Below, piece after piece: positions 17,708 through 27,214 of a stretch of 64,000 nt of DNA. Source of the DNA: Hydrogenothermus marinus (GTDB taxonomy: Bacteria > Aquificota > Aquificia > Aquificales > Hydrogenothermaceae); contig NZ_REFO01000011.1 of NCBI RefSeq assembly GCF_003688665.1, positions 308,578 through 372,577 of the forward strand, written 5' to 3'. Within the stretch, counting starts at the first letter, position 1, and the number at the start of each line of letters is the position of its first letter. The position numbers and the translations under genes were made by a program. Below the pieces are notes generated by a model that worked only from the letters and a program-made list of their open reading frames with translations, did no database searches and was not told where the DNA came from.

Positions 17708-19657
17708 ATGGAAAAAGTAAAAGTTATTATAGATGGAAAACAGATAGAAGTTGATAAAAATACAACAGTTTTAGAAGCAGCAAAAAAACTAAATATATTA
17801 ATACCTACATTCTGTTATAACGAAAAACTACCAATATTTGGCGGTTGTAGAATTTGTCTAGTATGGGATAAAAAGCAAAAAAGAAGTATTATAGCTTGTG
17901 GAACTTATGTTTATGATGGAATGGAAATAGAAACCTTAAATGATGAAGTCTTTAAAGATAGACAATTTATTTTAGAAATGCTTTTTACAAGACACCCTTT
18001 AGACTGTCCTATATGCGATAAAGCAGGAGAATGTGATTTACAAAACTGGGGAACTTATTATGGCCCCCAACATAACTTATATCCAATTACACCTTTTGAG
18101 AAAATAAGACCAGAAGATGATTGGCAAAGTGATTATTTAGAGTTTGTATCAAATAGATGCGTTCTTTGTTTAAAATGTGTAAGTGTTTGTGAAAATATAA
18201 ATGGCTCAACTACTTTATTTCAAGAAGAAAGAGGATTTGAAATAGTCATTTCCCCAAATGAAAAACCTATGGATACTGCAAGTTCTTGTGAGATGTGTGG
18301 CCTTTGTGTTGATATATGTCCTGTTGGTGCAATTTTATTTAAACCATTTAAGTTTAATGCTCGTCCTTGGCTTTTAAAAGAAAAAGTTTCATATTGTGGA
18401 TTTTGTAGTATGAACTGCCCTGTAGCAATAGATTATGATGATAAAAAACAAAAAATATACAGAATTCGTTCAACTGCAGATTTAAATATATGTGCAGGAG
18501 CATATCTTGGATATGATATCCAATCTAAAAATAGATTAAAAGATGCTTTAATAAAAGGAGAAAAAGTATCTTATGATGAAGCTATAGAAAAAATAGCTAA
18601 TATTATAAGTGAAAATCCAAAAGAAACTGCATTTATACCATCTTCATTTAGCACTAACGAAACATATAAGCAGATAAATGAATTACAAGATAAAACAGGA
18701 ATTAGAATATCATCTATAATAACTGCAGATTTATATCCAGTAGTTAAAGGATTTGAAGAAATTGCAGAAGAAGAATACAGTTTAGATTTTTCTAATATTG
18801 AAAAATCAGAAAAAATAGTAATAGTAGGAGATGATGTATCGGCAATTACACCTGTAATATCTTATTACTTTAAGTCTCAGTATAGACTTGGAAATAAAAT
18901 TTATAATGATAAAAAAGTAATATATATTGGAAATAATATTAAAAACAGTCAAAAATTCTTTCCAGAAATTATAAATAAAGATATATTTGATTTAGATTTA
19001 TCAATTTTTGATGAAAAAACATCAGTCTTATACTCAACTTCCACATTAAAAGGAGAAAAATCCTATCAGTTTGGTAAAATTCTTGGAAATATTTATAAAG
19101 AGAAAAAATCAAAAATATTTATAATTCCACCACAAGCTAATGCAATTGGAGTTTTTAATAACCTAAAAATTACAGATTACATAGTTGATATATTAAAAGA
19201 TATAGAAAATGGAAAAATAAAAAATTTAATCTTATCAGGAGAAGAGATTTTTGATTATTTTGATAAAGAATATTTAGAAAATATATTAGAAAAATTAGAA
19301 AATCTTATTGTAATATCACCATTTGAAGATGGTATTACAGAAAAAGCAGATATTGCCATTGGCTCAAGCTTATGGTTTGAAGAAGAAGGAACCTTAGAAA
19401 GTTTATTTGGAGAAAGGAAATTAAAACCTGCATTAAAAGTATTATTTAAGGAAAAAGATATAATTAAAACTATTATAGAAAAAGTTAAATACTATCCTTT
19501 CTCAGTAAGAGAAAATAAAAAAAGCTTTACTTTTTATGATTTTGAGAAATTTAGAAAACAAAATATAAACATATATGATTTTTCATACTTTTCCAAAAGA
19601 AGTAATAACCTTCAAAACTGGAAAAATAAAAAAGAAGCAGGAGAGCTTTTAAAATGA
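17708..19657 (+). CDS. nuoG: NADH-quinone oxidoreductase subunit G-like protein
   Basis: Iron-sulfur subunit of the peripheral arm of complex I or a related dehydrogenase. The 649 residues contain a plant-type 2Fe-2S domain (CYNEKLPIFGGCRICLVW), a His-Cys3 cluster site (HPLDCPICDKAGECDLQN), two 4Fe-4S motifs (CVLCLKCVSVCEN, CEMCGLCVDICPVGA) and an N7-type site (CGFCSMNCPV plus a later Cys in NICAGAYLG). The remainder resembles the molybdopterin-oxidoreductase fold without cofactor motifs. No other nuo genes are adjacent. The argJ ATG overlaps its stop. Confidence 0.85.
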   Translation: MEKVKVIIDGKQIEVDKNTTVLEAAKKLNILIPTFCYNEKLPIFGGCRICLVWDKKQKRSIIACGTYVYDGMEIETLNDEVFKDRQFILEMLFTRHPLDCPICDKAGECDLQNWGTYYGPQHNLYPITPFEKIRPEDDWQSDYLEFVSNRCVLCLKCVSVCENINGSTTLFQEERGFEIVISPNEKPMDTASSCEMCGLCVDICPVGAILFKPFKFNARPWLLKEKVSYCGFCSMNCPVAIDYDDKKQKIYRIRSTADLNICAGAYLGYDIQSKNRLKDALIKGEKVSYDEAIEKIANIISENPKETAFIPSSFSTNETYKQINELQDKTGIRISSIITADLYPVVKGFEEIAEEEYSLDFSNIEKSEKIVIVGDDVSAITPVISYYFKSQYRLGNKIYNDKKVIYIGNNIKNSQKFFPEIINKDIFDLDLSIFDEKTSVLYSTSTLKGEKSYQFGKILGNIYKEKKSKIFIIPPQANAIGVFNNLKITDYIVDILKDIENGKIKNLILSGEEIFDYFDKEYLENILEKLENLIVISPFEDGITEKADIAIGSSLWFEEEGTLESLFGERKLKPALKVLFKEKDIIKTIIEKVKYYPFSVRENKKSFTFYDFEKFRKQNINIYDFSYFSKRSNNLQNWKNKKEAGELLK

Positions 19658-20814
19658 ATATAAAAATGGGTATAGCTAAAGCGGGAATAAAGCCTTCTGG
19701 TGATTATGATATTTTAGTATTAAAATTTAAACCTTCTGTTTATTCGGTAGTTTTAACTCAAAATAGTTTAGCAGCAGCACCTGTAATTTATGACAGAATG
19801 ATAGCCTCTATGACAGATAAAATATCTTCAATAGTTATTAACAGTGGTAATGCAAATGCAGCTACAGGAGAAAAAGGCCTTGAGAATACTGAAAAAATGG
19901 CAAACATAGTAGCAGAAAATTTTGATATAGACTCAGAGCAAGTAATGGTTTTTTCAACAGGAATAATAGGTGTTCAACTACCTATGGAAAAAGTAGAAAA
20001 AGGAATAAATGAAGCTTGTAATAATATGCAAGATTTAGATTTAAAAAAAGCATCTACTGCCATAATGACAACAGACAGTTTTCCTAAATATTATGAAACA
20101 ACAGGAGAAATAGATGGTAAGCAGTTTGTTATAAGAGGGATAGCCAAAGGTGCAGGAATGATACATCCTAATATGGCTACTATGCTTGCATATATATTTA
20201 CAGATGTAAAAATAGATAAATGGTTACTTGATAAAACAACAAAGCTTGTAGCAGAAAGAAGTTTTAACTCAATAGATGTTGATGGATGTGAAAGCACAAA
20301 CGATAGTTTTTTAGTTGTTGCCACAGGTGAATCAGATGTTGAGATAAATGATACAAATAGAACATATTTTGCAAAAAAACTTTTAGAAGTAGCTACAGAA
20401 CTTGCAAAAATGATTGTTAAAGATGGAGAAGGAGCAACAAAACTAATACAGATAAATATACATCAAGCAAGAGATAATAAAGAAGCAAAAAAAATAGCAG
20501 AAGCTATAGCTCTATCTAATCTATTTAAAACAGCTATGTTTGGAAATGATCCAAACTGGGGAAGAATATTATCAGCAGTAGGACAATTACATTTAGATAT
20601 AGATTTTAATAAAGTTGATTTATATTTAGGAGAATTTTTACTTTATTCAGGAAAACCAAATCAGTTTGATAGAGAAAAGGCAGTAGAATATCTAAAAATT
20701 AATAAAGAAATTACAATTGATTTATATTTTGGTAGAGGCGATGGAAACTGGACATATTATACTTGTGATTTATCTTATAAATATGTAGAAATAAATGCAG
20801 AATATACTACCTAG
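19654..20814 (+). CDS. argJ: Bifunctional ornithine acetyltransferase / N-acetylglutamate synthase ArgJ
   Basis: Recycles acetyl groups in arginine synthesis and, in bifunctional forms, makes N-acetylglutamate. The 386-residue precursor has the self-cleavage region KGAGMIHPNMATMLAYIFTD, where the Thr of MATML becomes the N-terminal nucleophile of the beta chain, and NSGNANAATGEKG near the N-terminus. The end, YKYVEINAEYTT, is the expected C-terminus. It overlaps nuoG by 4 bases, an unrelated function. Confidence 0.96.
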   Translation: MNIKMGIAKAGIKPSGDYDILVLKFKPSVYSVVLTQNSLAAAPVIYDRMIASMTDKISSIVINSGNANAATGEKGLENTEKMANIVAENFDIDSEQVMVFSTGIIGVQLPMEKVEKGINEACNNMQDLDLKKASTAIMTTDSFPKYYETTGEIDGKQFVIRGIAKGAGMIHPNMATMLAYIFTDVKIDKWLLDKTTKLVAERSFNSIDVDGCESTNDSFLVVATGESDVEINDTNRTYFAKKLLEVATELAKMIVKDGEGATKLIQINIHQARDNKEAKKIAEAIALSNLFKTAMFGNDPNWGRILSAVGQLHLDIDFNKVDLYLGEFLLYSGKPNQFDREKAVEYLKINKEITIDLYFGRGDGNWTYYTCDLSYKYVEINAEYTT

Positions 20815-20826
20815 AAAGGTGATTTT

Positions 20827-22344
20827 ATGAAAAAAATATTTTTAATATTGGAGGTTATTCTTTTATTTTCTTTATTAGTTTTACTTTTTTTATCTTTCAA
20901 TACTGTTAATGAACTTGAAATAAGTTATTCAAAAGAAACAATATCTATATTAAGAGAGTATATATATTTTGCAGGAGGTATTTTAGCTTTAGTTATTTTT
21001 GGGAATATTTATATTTTTTATACTGCTATAAAATCAAATTCCAAAAAAGAGTTTTTAGAAAAAAATACAGGATTTTTAACAAAGAATAATTTGAACAAAG
21101 ATTTAAAAAATTTAAAGAATATAAAAGCTATTCTAATTTTAGAAATTGAAAACTTACTTGAAATTGAAAATACTTATGGAACAGAAGTAGTTGAAACTAT
21201 TTTATTTCAATTAAATGTAAAATTGAAAAAAATATTACCTTCAGATAGTAGGTTAATAAGATATAGCTGGTCAGAAGTTCTAATACTAATTCCTGAAGTT
21301 GAAGATATTTTTATAAGTGATATTTTGGAAAACTTGGAAAAAGTTATAAAGGTTGCAAGATTTTCATATAAGAATATAACATTGAAACTTAATATTTTTA
21401 TAGGTGTAAATAAAGATGTTCAAAAAACGAAAAATCTTGATGAAGCTATAAAAGATGCCTTTTTTGCTTTAGAAGATGCGAAAAAGAATAATAAAATAAT
21501 TTCCATTTATGGAAAAGATAAAGCCAATTTACTTCCAAAGCTAATTGAAATTAAAGAATCTATTGATAAAGATAGAATTAATCTACTTTTCCAGCCTATA
21601 GTTGATGTAAAAAATAAAAAGATTTTTAAGTATGAGGTTTTATCAAGGATATTAAATTCAAAAGGTGAAGTAATAAGACCTGATATATTTTTAGAGATAA
21701 TAAAAGGTACTACTATAAATACAGAATTCAACTTGAAAATTTTAGAAAAATCTATTCAATTATTAAAAAAATATGAAAAATTAGAGCTTTCTGTTAATGT
21801 TTCACCATCAGATATATTACATGGATATGTTGTTAAATATATTAGAAATATAAATGATAGTTCTGTTTTAAATAGATTAACATTAGAAGTTTTAGAATCT
21901 GAAGAAATATATGACTATCAATTATTCAAGGAAAATTTAGATTATATAAAATACGCAGGATGTAAAATAGCTATAGATGATTTTGGTAGTGGTTATTCTA
22001 ATTTAATGCATATTTTAGAAATAAATCCAGATTATATAAAAATAGATGGAAGTATTATAAAAAATATATTAAAGGATAGGAAGGCATATATTTTAGTTAA
22101 AACTATTAAAGATTTTGCAGAAGATACAGATATTAAAGTAGTTGCTGAGTATGTAAGTAATAAAGAAATATTTGAAGTCTTAAATAAACTTAATATACAA
22201 TATATGCAAGGTTATTTCTTTGGAAAACCTGAAAATATTCCTAAAAATCCTTTTATAAAAAAGCAAACCTATAAAGATAAAAAACCACCTGCTACACCTC
22301 AAGATTGGATAGAACTAATTAAATGGAGAGGTGAAGATGACTAA
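20827..22344 (+). CDS. Membrane EAL-domain c-di-GMP phosphodiesterase with degenerate GGDEF domain
   Basis: 505 residues: two N-terminal membrane helices (about 4-25 and 38-60), a GGDEF-like domain and a C-terminal EAL domain. The GGDEF signature is lost (RYSWSEVLILIPE where RYGGDEF would be), so no cyclase activity is expected. The EAL domain keeps the catalytic set: FQPIVDV, EVLSR in place of EALLR, IDDFGSGYSNL, YIKIDGSII, VAEYVS and MQGYFFGKP. It probably hydrolyses c-di-GMP. The cyclophilin gene starts inside its 3' end. Confidence 0.88.
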   Translation: MKKIFLILEVILLFSLLVLLFLSFNTVNELEISYSKETISILREYIYFAGGILALVIFGNIYIFYTAIKSNSKKEFLEKNTGFLTKNNLNKDLKNLKNIKAILILEIENLLEIENTYGTEVVETILFQLNVKLKKILPSDSRLIRYSWSEVLILIPEVEDIFISDILENLEKVIKVARFSYKNITLKLNIFIGVNKDVQKTKNLDEAIKDAFFALEDAKKNNKIISIYGKDKANLLPKLIEIKESIDKDRINLLFQPIVDVKNKKIFKYEVLSRILNSKGEVIRPDIFLEIIKGTTINTEFNLKILEKSIQLLKKYEKLELSVNVSPSDILHGYVVKYIRNINDSSVLNRLTLEVLESEEIYDYQLFKENLDYIKYAGCKIAIDDFGSGYSNLMHILEINPDYIKIDGSIIKNILKDRKAYILVKTIKDFAEDTDIKVVAEYVSNKEIFEVLNKLNIQYMQGYFFGKPENIPKNPFIKKQTYKDKKPPATPQDWIELIKWRGEDD

Positions 22345-22855
22345 AAATCCAGTAGTTGAAGTTAAAACAGATTTAGGAAGTTTTTATATAGAGCTTTTTC
22401 CTGATAAAGCACCTATTACTGTTGAAAACTTTTTAAAATATATAGATGCAGGTTTTTATGATGGGCTTATATTCCATAGAATAATTCCCGGCTTTGTAGT
22501 ACAAGGTGGTGGATTTGACGAAAATATGAATTACAAAAAACCTTTATATCCACCAATAAAAAATGAAGCAAAAAATGGATTAAGGAATAGCTATGGTACA
22601 GTAGCAATGGCAAGAACAACAGAAATAGATAGTGCAACATCTCAGTTTTTTATAAATCTTGCAGAAAATTATCAGTTAGATCATCAAGGAGAAACTCCAG
22701 ACACATATGGATATGCAGTTTTTGGTAAAGTAATAGAAGGAATGAAAGTAGTTGAATGGATAGCAAGAATTCCAACAACTTCTAAAATGGGTTTTGAAAA
22801 TGTTCCTATACATCCAGTAAAAATACATTATATAAAAAGGGTAGAAAATAGATGA
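22337..22855 (+). CDS. Cyclophilin-type peptidyl-prolyl cis-trans isomerase
   Basis: Catalyses proline isomerisation during folding. The 172-residue protein has the cyclophilin core: GLIFHRIIPGFVVQGGGF (catalytic Arg in FHRI), GTVAMARTTEIDSATSQFFINL and YAVFGKVIEGM. No signal peptide, so cytoplasmic. A GTG six bases earlier also opens the frame, but the ATG at 22337 has the GGAGAGG site at correct spacing. It overlaps the EAL gene by 8 bases. Confidence 0.92.
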   Translation: MTKNPVVEVKTDLGSFYIELFPDKAPITVENFLKYIDAGFYDGLIFHRIIPGFVVQGGGFDENMNYKKPLYPPIKNEAKNGLRNSYGTVAMARTTEIDSATSQFFINLAENYQLDHQGETPDTYGYAVFGKVIEGMKVVEWIARIPTTSKMGFENVPIHPVKIHYIKRVENR

Positions 22856-23313
22856 AGTTACAAAATCTTATATTAAATAAACTTGGAAATAATTTTTCTG
22901 TATTAATATCAAATCCTGAAATTCAGATAATGGAAAAGGTTAGATCAGGTGTAAATATAGATAATCAAAATTTATATTTTGAAATAGATGGAATATCTAC
23001 TATGAATTTTGATAATACTATTCTTCAAATTTATTTAAAACTTTATTCTCCTAAGTTTGAGTATGAAAGTTATATAAAATTTTTTGAAGATGGAAGGATT
23101 TTTGCCTTTGCAACAGAAGAATTTATTGGAGATTTTAAAGAGGGAATATTTAGTTTAGAAATGGTAGAAGAAGATCCAGCTATGATTTTTAAACTATCAG
23201 GAATAAAACCTACTTATTTTACATTTGAAAAAGAAGATAAGTATAAAGTAAAAATAAAAGAAGAACACCTTATAAAAGGTGTTTTAGAAATTACATATTT
23301 TTTAAAAAAATAA
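22852..23313 (+). CDS. Protein of unknown function, 153 residues
   Basis: No family recognised. A soluble, beta-rich, acidic protein without signal peptide, membrane helix or cysteines. Its ATG overlaps the cyclophilin stop (ATGA), which supports it as the last gene of this operon, and its 3' end overlaps convergent feoB by 12 bases. Confidence 0.6.
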   Translation: MKLQNLILNKLGNNFSVLISNPEIQIMEKVRSGVNIDNQNLYFEIDGISTMNFDNTILQIYLKLYSPKFEYESYIKFFEDGRIFAFATEEFIGDFKEGIFSLEMVEEDPAMIFKLSGIKPTYFTFEKEDKYKVKIKEEHLIKGVLEITYFLKK

Positions 23314-25401
23314 ACTTCCAACATGATAAACAATAAAAGCTATCATCCAAGCTATAGCAAAGCTATATACTAAAAATAGGGTTGCATATTTTTTATTAAG
23401 TTCTTGAGCCATAACTGCAAAGGTAGCAAGACAAGAATTATATAAAAGTATAAGTATCATAAAAGATAATGCTGATAAAGGAGTGAAACTTTCTTTTATT
23501 TTTTCTCTTAAACTCTTATTTCCTTGGTTTTCTACATCAAAAGCAGAAATACCAGGTTTTATTACTTCAATAATAGATTGATAAACTGCATTACCTAAAT
23601 TTTTAATCTGATTTATAGCTTCTTCTTTAAAATTAAAACTTTTATTTTCTTCTTTTTCTTCAGAAGCAGAAAACATAGTTCCCATAGAACTTATTGCAGT
23701 CTCTCTTGCTAAAAATGCTGGGATTAAAGATGTAGTAGCTCTCCAATCATTAATACCTATAGGTTCAAATATAGGAGTAATAAACTTACCTATTTTAGCA
23801 GCATAACTTTCTGATATATTTTTAGCATTTAAAGGAAGATTAATTAATAACCATACAACAATAGAAATAGCAAAAATTACTGTTCCTGCCTTGTATATAA
23901 ATCCTTTTGTATGTATCCAAGATACTATAAATAAAGATTTTAAAGGTGGAAGTCTATAAGGAGGAAGTTCCATTGCAAAATGAATAACTTCCCCTTTAAA
24001 TTTAATAAATTTTAAGATTAAAGCAGTAAAAATTGCTACTATAATACCAGTTAAATAAAAACCAAGAATAACAGTAGCCGGATTATCAAAAAATATAACT
24101 GTAAAGAAAGCAAAAACTACAAGTCTTGCAGGACAAGACATAAAAGGAATCATCATAATTACAATAAATTTATCTCTTGGATTTTCAATCATCTTAGCGG
24201 ACATAATAGCAGGCACATTACAACCAAAACCAAGCATTAAAGGAATTACCATATTCCCATGAAGACCTATTTTTGACATAAATCTATCCATTAATACTGC
24301 TATTCTTGGAAGATAACCTGACATTTCTAAAAATGTTATTAAGAAAAATAAAGTTGCTATCAAGGGAACAAATGTTAAAACAAACCCAACACCACCTATA
24401 ACAGCTTCTGACCAAAATCTATCAAACCATTCAGGAAGACCCATAGTCTCAAATAAAGATAAAAATGCAGGAGATAAAAAATCATTTAAAAATCCATCTA
24501 TCCAATCAATATAAGGAGAAGAAAAATCAACTGCTATTTTAAATATAGAATACATTATCCAAACAAAAATAATAATACCTAATACTGGATGAAGTAGAAA
24601 AGCATCTAAATGATCTGTTATATCCTTATCTTTTTCTTTTACTTTTTTTATAACTTCTCTTGCTATACCATGTGCATATCCAAATCTTTCATTTTTTATA
24701 ATATCCTCAATACTTTCACCAAAATATTTTTCTAAATCTTTTCTAATTTTTAATAAAACTTCTTCAGGTATGTTATCTTCTTTTTCTTTTCCAGCTAATA
24801 TATCAAGTATTAAATGTTTATTTGTATTTTCTTTTAGATATTTTTTTATTTCATTTATAGCTTCTTCTAATTTTGGATTATATTTTAATTCCATAGGTTT
24901 TTTATTTTTTTCATAAACTTCTATTATTGCAGGTAAAATATTTTCTATTCCTTCTTCTTTTCTGCCTACTGTTTTTACTGTCTCTACATTTAAAATCTCC
25001 CTTAATTTTTTATCATCTATTTCTATACCTTTTTTAGTAGCTTCATCAATCATATTTAAAACAAAGACTGTAGGTTTTTGAAATTCTAAAAGCTCTACAC
25101 CAAGAAGCATATTTTTTTCAAAATTTTGAGCATCTATTACATCTACTATTACATCTACATTTCCATTTTGTATAAAATTTACAGCTACTTCTTCTGCTTC
25201 AGAAATTGGCTCAAGGGTGTAAATACCTGGAAGATCAACTAAATGTATTTCATAATCTTTATATGAAATAACTGCCTCTTTTTTCTCAACAGTTGCTCCT
25301 GCCCAGTTTCCAACTTTTAGATTAGTCCCAGCAATTGCATTTAAAACAGTTGTTTTACCAACATTAGGATTTCCTATTAAAGCTACAGTTATTTTTTTCA
25401 T
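23302..25401 (-). CDS. feoB: Ferrous iron transporter FeoB
   Basis: Inner membrane Fe(II) transporter with a GTPase head. The 699 residues have G1 GNPNVGKTT (about 11-18), G3 DLPG (55-58), G4 NMID, a helical spacer, and a membrane domain from about 270 with GFGCNVPAI and PFMSCPARL, the two Gate motifs with conserved cysteines. It overlaps feoA by 4 bases. No feoC is seen. Confidence 0.96.
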   Translation of the reverse strand: MKKITVALIGNPNVGKTTVLNAIAGTNLKVGNWAGATVEKKEAVISYKDYEIHLVDLPGIYTLEPISEAEEVAVNFIQNGNVDVIVDVIDAQNFEKNMLLGVELLEFQKPTVFVLNMIDEATKKGIEIDDKKLREILNVETVKTVGRKEEGIENILPAIIEVYEKNKKPMELKYNPKLEEAINEIKKYLKENTNKHLILDILAGKEKEDNIPEEVLLKIRKDLEKYFGESIEDIIKNERFGYAHGIAREVIKKVKEKDKDITDHLDAFLLHPVLGIIIFVWIMYSIFKIAVDFSSPYIDWIDGFLNDFLSPAFLSLFETMGLPEWFDRFWSEAVIGGVGFVLTFVPLIATLFFLITFLEMSGYLPRIAVLMDRFMSKIGLHGNMVIPLMLGFGCNVPAIMSAKMIENPRDKFIVIMMIPFMSCPARLVVFAFFTVIFFDNPATVILGFYLTGIIVAIFTALILKFIKFKGEVIHFAMELPPYRLPPLKSLFIVSWIHTKGFIYKAGTVIFAISIVVWLLINLPLNAKNISESYAAKIGKFITPIFEPIGINDWRATTSLIPAFLARETAISSMGTMFSASEEKEENKSFNFKEEAINQIKNLGNAVYQSIIEVIKPGISAFDVENQGNKSLREKIKESFTPLSALSFMILILLYNSCLATFAVMAQELNKKYATLFLVYSFAIAWMIAFIVYHVGSLFF

Positions 25402-25613
25402 TCTACCTCTATCTCCTTTGCCAAGTCTTTATCTATAACAACTTTTCTACCTTCTAAATTTATAACTAAATTTCTTCCTAATCTTCTTTCAATTATTATT
25501 TCTTCACCTTTTTTTATACCCATAGCTTCTGCTTTTTTTAGAAAAATATTATTTTTTGTATTAATTTTTCGTACAGTAGCTTTATCATTTTCTTTTAAAT
25601 CTATTAGTTTCAT
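25398..25613 (-). CDS. feoA: Ferrous iron transport protein FeoA
   Basis: Small SH3-like cytoplasmic protein acting with FeoB. The 71 residues keep the FeoA pattern: LIDLKENDKATVRKI, then KKAEAMGIKKGEEIIIERR, and end in a basic RNLVINLEGRKVVIDKDLA segment. It lies directly upstream of feoB and is preceded by a palindrome that may be its operator. Confidence 0.92.
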   Translation of the reverse strand: MKLIDLKENDKATVRKINTKNNIFLKKAEAMGIKKGEEIIIERRLGRNLVINLEGRKVVIDKDLAKEIEVE

Positions 25614-25631
25614 TCCCTTTACCTCTGAAAT

Positions 25632-25646
25632 TGAGATTTAATCTCA
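25632..25646. promoter_or_regulatory. 15-base palindrome upstream of feoAB, possible metal-regulator operator
   Basis: TGAGATT-T-AATCTCA is a perfect 7-1-7 inverted repeat, 19 bases before the feoA ATG. Position suits an iron-responsive repressor site. The half-site differs from the GATAAT core of a classical Fur box, so the regulator is not identified. Confidence 0.5.
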
Positions 25647-25707
25647 TATGTATAAATAAATTATATCCTATAAATCTATATAATTGATGATTTTAATTAG
25701 GAATTTT

Positions 25708-26811
25708 TTATATTAAAACCTCAATAATTTTATTTATTACCATTAATCCTTTTCTTGTAAGAGAAAATTTATTTTCTTTTATGTATCCAAAGTCTTCTTT
25801 TATAAGTTCTTTTAAAACTTCCTTATTTTTTATAAGGCTTAAATCTATTCCTTCTTTTAATCTTAATCCAAGCATTATTTTTTCTAATCTTTTATCTTCT
25901 TCAGTTAAAATTTCTTCAAATTCTATAGGTTTTTCCCCTTTTTCTAATTTTCTCATATACTCATAAATATTTTTAGTATTACCAAATCTTTTATTTCCTA
26001 TGTAAGACCAAGCAGAAACACCAATACCTAAAAAATACTTATCTGTCCAGTAAGCTAAATTATGTTTACATTCATATTCTTTTTTAGCCCAATTAGAAAG
26101 CTCATATCTATAAAACTTTTTATTTTCTAAAAATTCATCAATGATATAAAACATTTCAGTTGTTATTTTTTCATCAGGTAGATTATATTGGTTATTCTGT
26201 ACTAATTTACCTAAGGGAGTACCTTCATAAGCAGTAAGCATATAAGCCGAAATATGTTTAATTGGTAATGATGTATAAATTTCTAAATCATATTCTAAAT
26301 CCTTTAATGTTTGCCCTTGAATTCCATATATCAAGTCAAGATTTATATTTTCTATTCCTGCTTTTAAAGCATCTTCTACCATTTGTAATGTACTTTCTGG
26401 ATTATGATCTCTTCCAAGACTTTTTAAAAGTTTTCTATTAAAAGTTTGGTTTCCTACGCTTAATCTGTTTACTCCATATTCTTTTATTTCTCTTAACTCT
26501 TTATATCTATATGTATTAGGATTTGCTTCTATAGTTATTTCTACATTTTTAAAAGTTTTAAAATTTTCTTCTATAAAAACTATAAATTCTCCTATTAAGT
26601 GAGGAGGTAATAAAGAAGGAGTCCCACCACCAAAATAGATAGTTTCTATCTCAAAGTCCAAATTTTTATAAAGCTCAAGCTCTTTCTTTAGAGCATTTGT
26701 ATATTTTGAATATATATTTTCATTTAGTAAAACTATAGAAGTAAAATCACAATAAGGACATTTTATAGAGCAAAAAGGAATATGTATATATAGACTAGTG
26801 ATTTTAATCAT
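25708..26811 (-). CDS. hemW: Radical SAM haem chaperone HemW (oxygen-independent coproporphyrinogen oxidase-like)
   Basis: Radical SAM protein of the HemN/HemW family. Starting at 26811 it has 367 residues: SLYIHIPFCSIKCPYCDF holds the CxxxCxxC 4Fe-4S site, followed by YFGGGTPSLLP, NRLSVGNQTF and NLDLIYGIQGQT, and a C-terminal HemN domain (GLRLKEGIDLS). It lacks the N-terminal extension of true HemN, which favours the haem chaperone HemW. The open frame extends 42 codons further upstream, but ATG 26811 has AAAAGGAGAA at good spacing and begins at the conserved region. Confidence 0.9.
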   Translation of the reverse strand: MIKITSLYIHIPFCSIKCPYCDFTSIVLLNENIYSKYTNALKKELELYKNLDFEIETIYFGGGTPSLLPPHLIGEFIVFIEENFKTFKNVEITIEANPNTYRYKELREIKEYGVNRLSVGNQTFNRKLLKSLGRDHNPESTLQMVEDALKAGIENINLDLIYGIQGQTLKDLEYDLEIYTSLPIKHISAYMLTAYEGTPLGKLVQNNQYNLPDEKITTEMFYIIDEFLENKKFYRYELSNWAKKEYECKHNLAYWTDKYFLGIGVSAWSYIGNKRFGNTKNIYEYMRKLEKGEKPIEFEEILTEEDKRLEKIMLGLRLKEGIDLSLIKNKEVLKELIKEDFGYIKENKFSLTRKGLMVINKIIEVLI

Positions 26812-26936
26812 ACAGCTATTCTCCTTTTTATATAATATTAAAATCAAACATTGTTTTATTGCAAAGTTTATAATAATAGAATATACTATATTGGCTTTAA
26901 AATTTTTAAAATTAATTACTGTAGGAGGTAGATTCA

Positions 26937-27176
26937 ATGAAATTAAAAGTTATGGTAGATCAGGATCTTTGCACAGCTTGCGCTCTTTGCTATGATGATG
27001 TTCCTGAAGTATATGAAGATGCTGGTGATGGAATAGCAAAAGTTAAAGACGAAGTTGGCGGAGATGGTGCTATATTAGATTGTGAAGAAGTTGGACAAGA
27101 TCTTTGTGATAGAGTATTAGAAGTTACTGAAGAATGTCCATCTGGTTCTTTAATTACTGAAGTGGTAGAAGAATAA
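26937..27176 (+). CDS. 4Fe-4S ferredoxin
   Basis: A 79-residue acidic electron carrier. The cluster ligands are in DLCTACALCYDDVP and the later CPSGSL. The pattern resembles single-cluster ferredoxins of thermophiles. A further cysteine pair (ILDCEEVGQDLC) lies between; it may form a disulfide. It has a strong GTAGGAGGT site, its own promoter region inside the hemW upstream sequence, and a terminator 12 bases after the stop, so it is monocistronic. Confidence 0.9.
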   Translation: MKLKVMVDQDLCTACALCYDDVPEVYEDAGDGIAKVKDEVGGDGAILDCEEVGQDLCDRVLEVTEECPSGSLITEVVEE

Positions 27177-27188
27177 TATTTTTCATAT

Positions 27189-27211
27189 AAAAGGGGCTTT
27201 AAGCCCCTTTT
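27189..27211. terminator. Bidirectional terminator between ferredoxin and DUF3365 genes
   Basis: AAAAGGGGCTT and its complement form a stem with almost no loop bases, flanked by A-runs and T-runs on opposite sides, so it can serve both convergent genes. Confidence 0.85.
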
Positions 27212-27214
27212 CAT

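Noticed and set aside
26812..26937. 42-residue N-terminal extension of HemW
   Set aside because: Not conserved, no ribosome site; the ATG at 26811 has one and starts at the radical SAM domain. The extension overlaps the ferredoxin promoter region.
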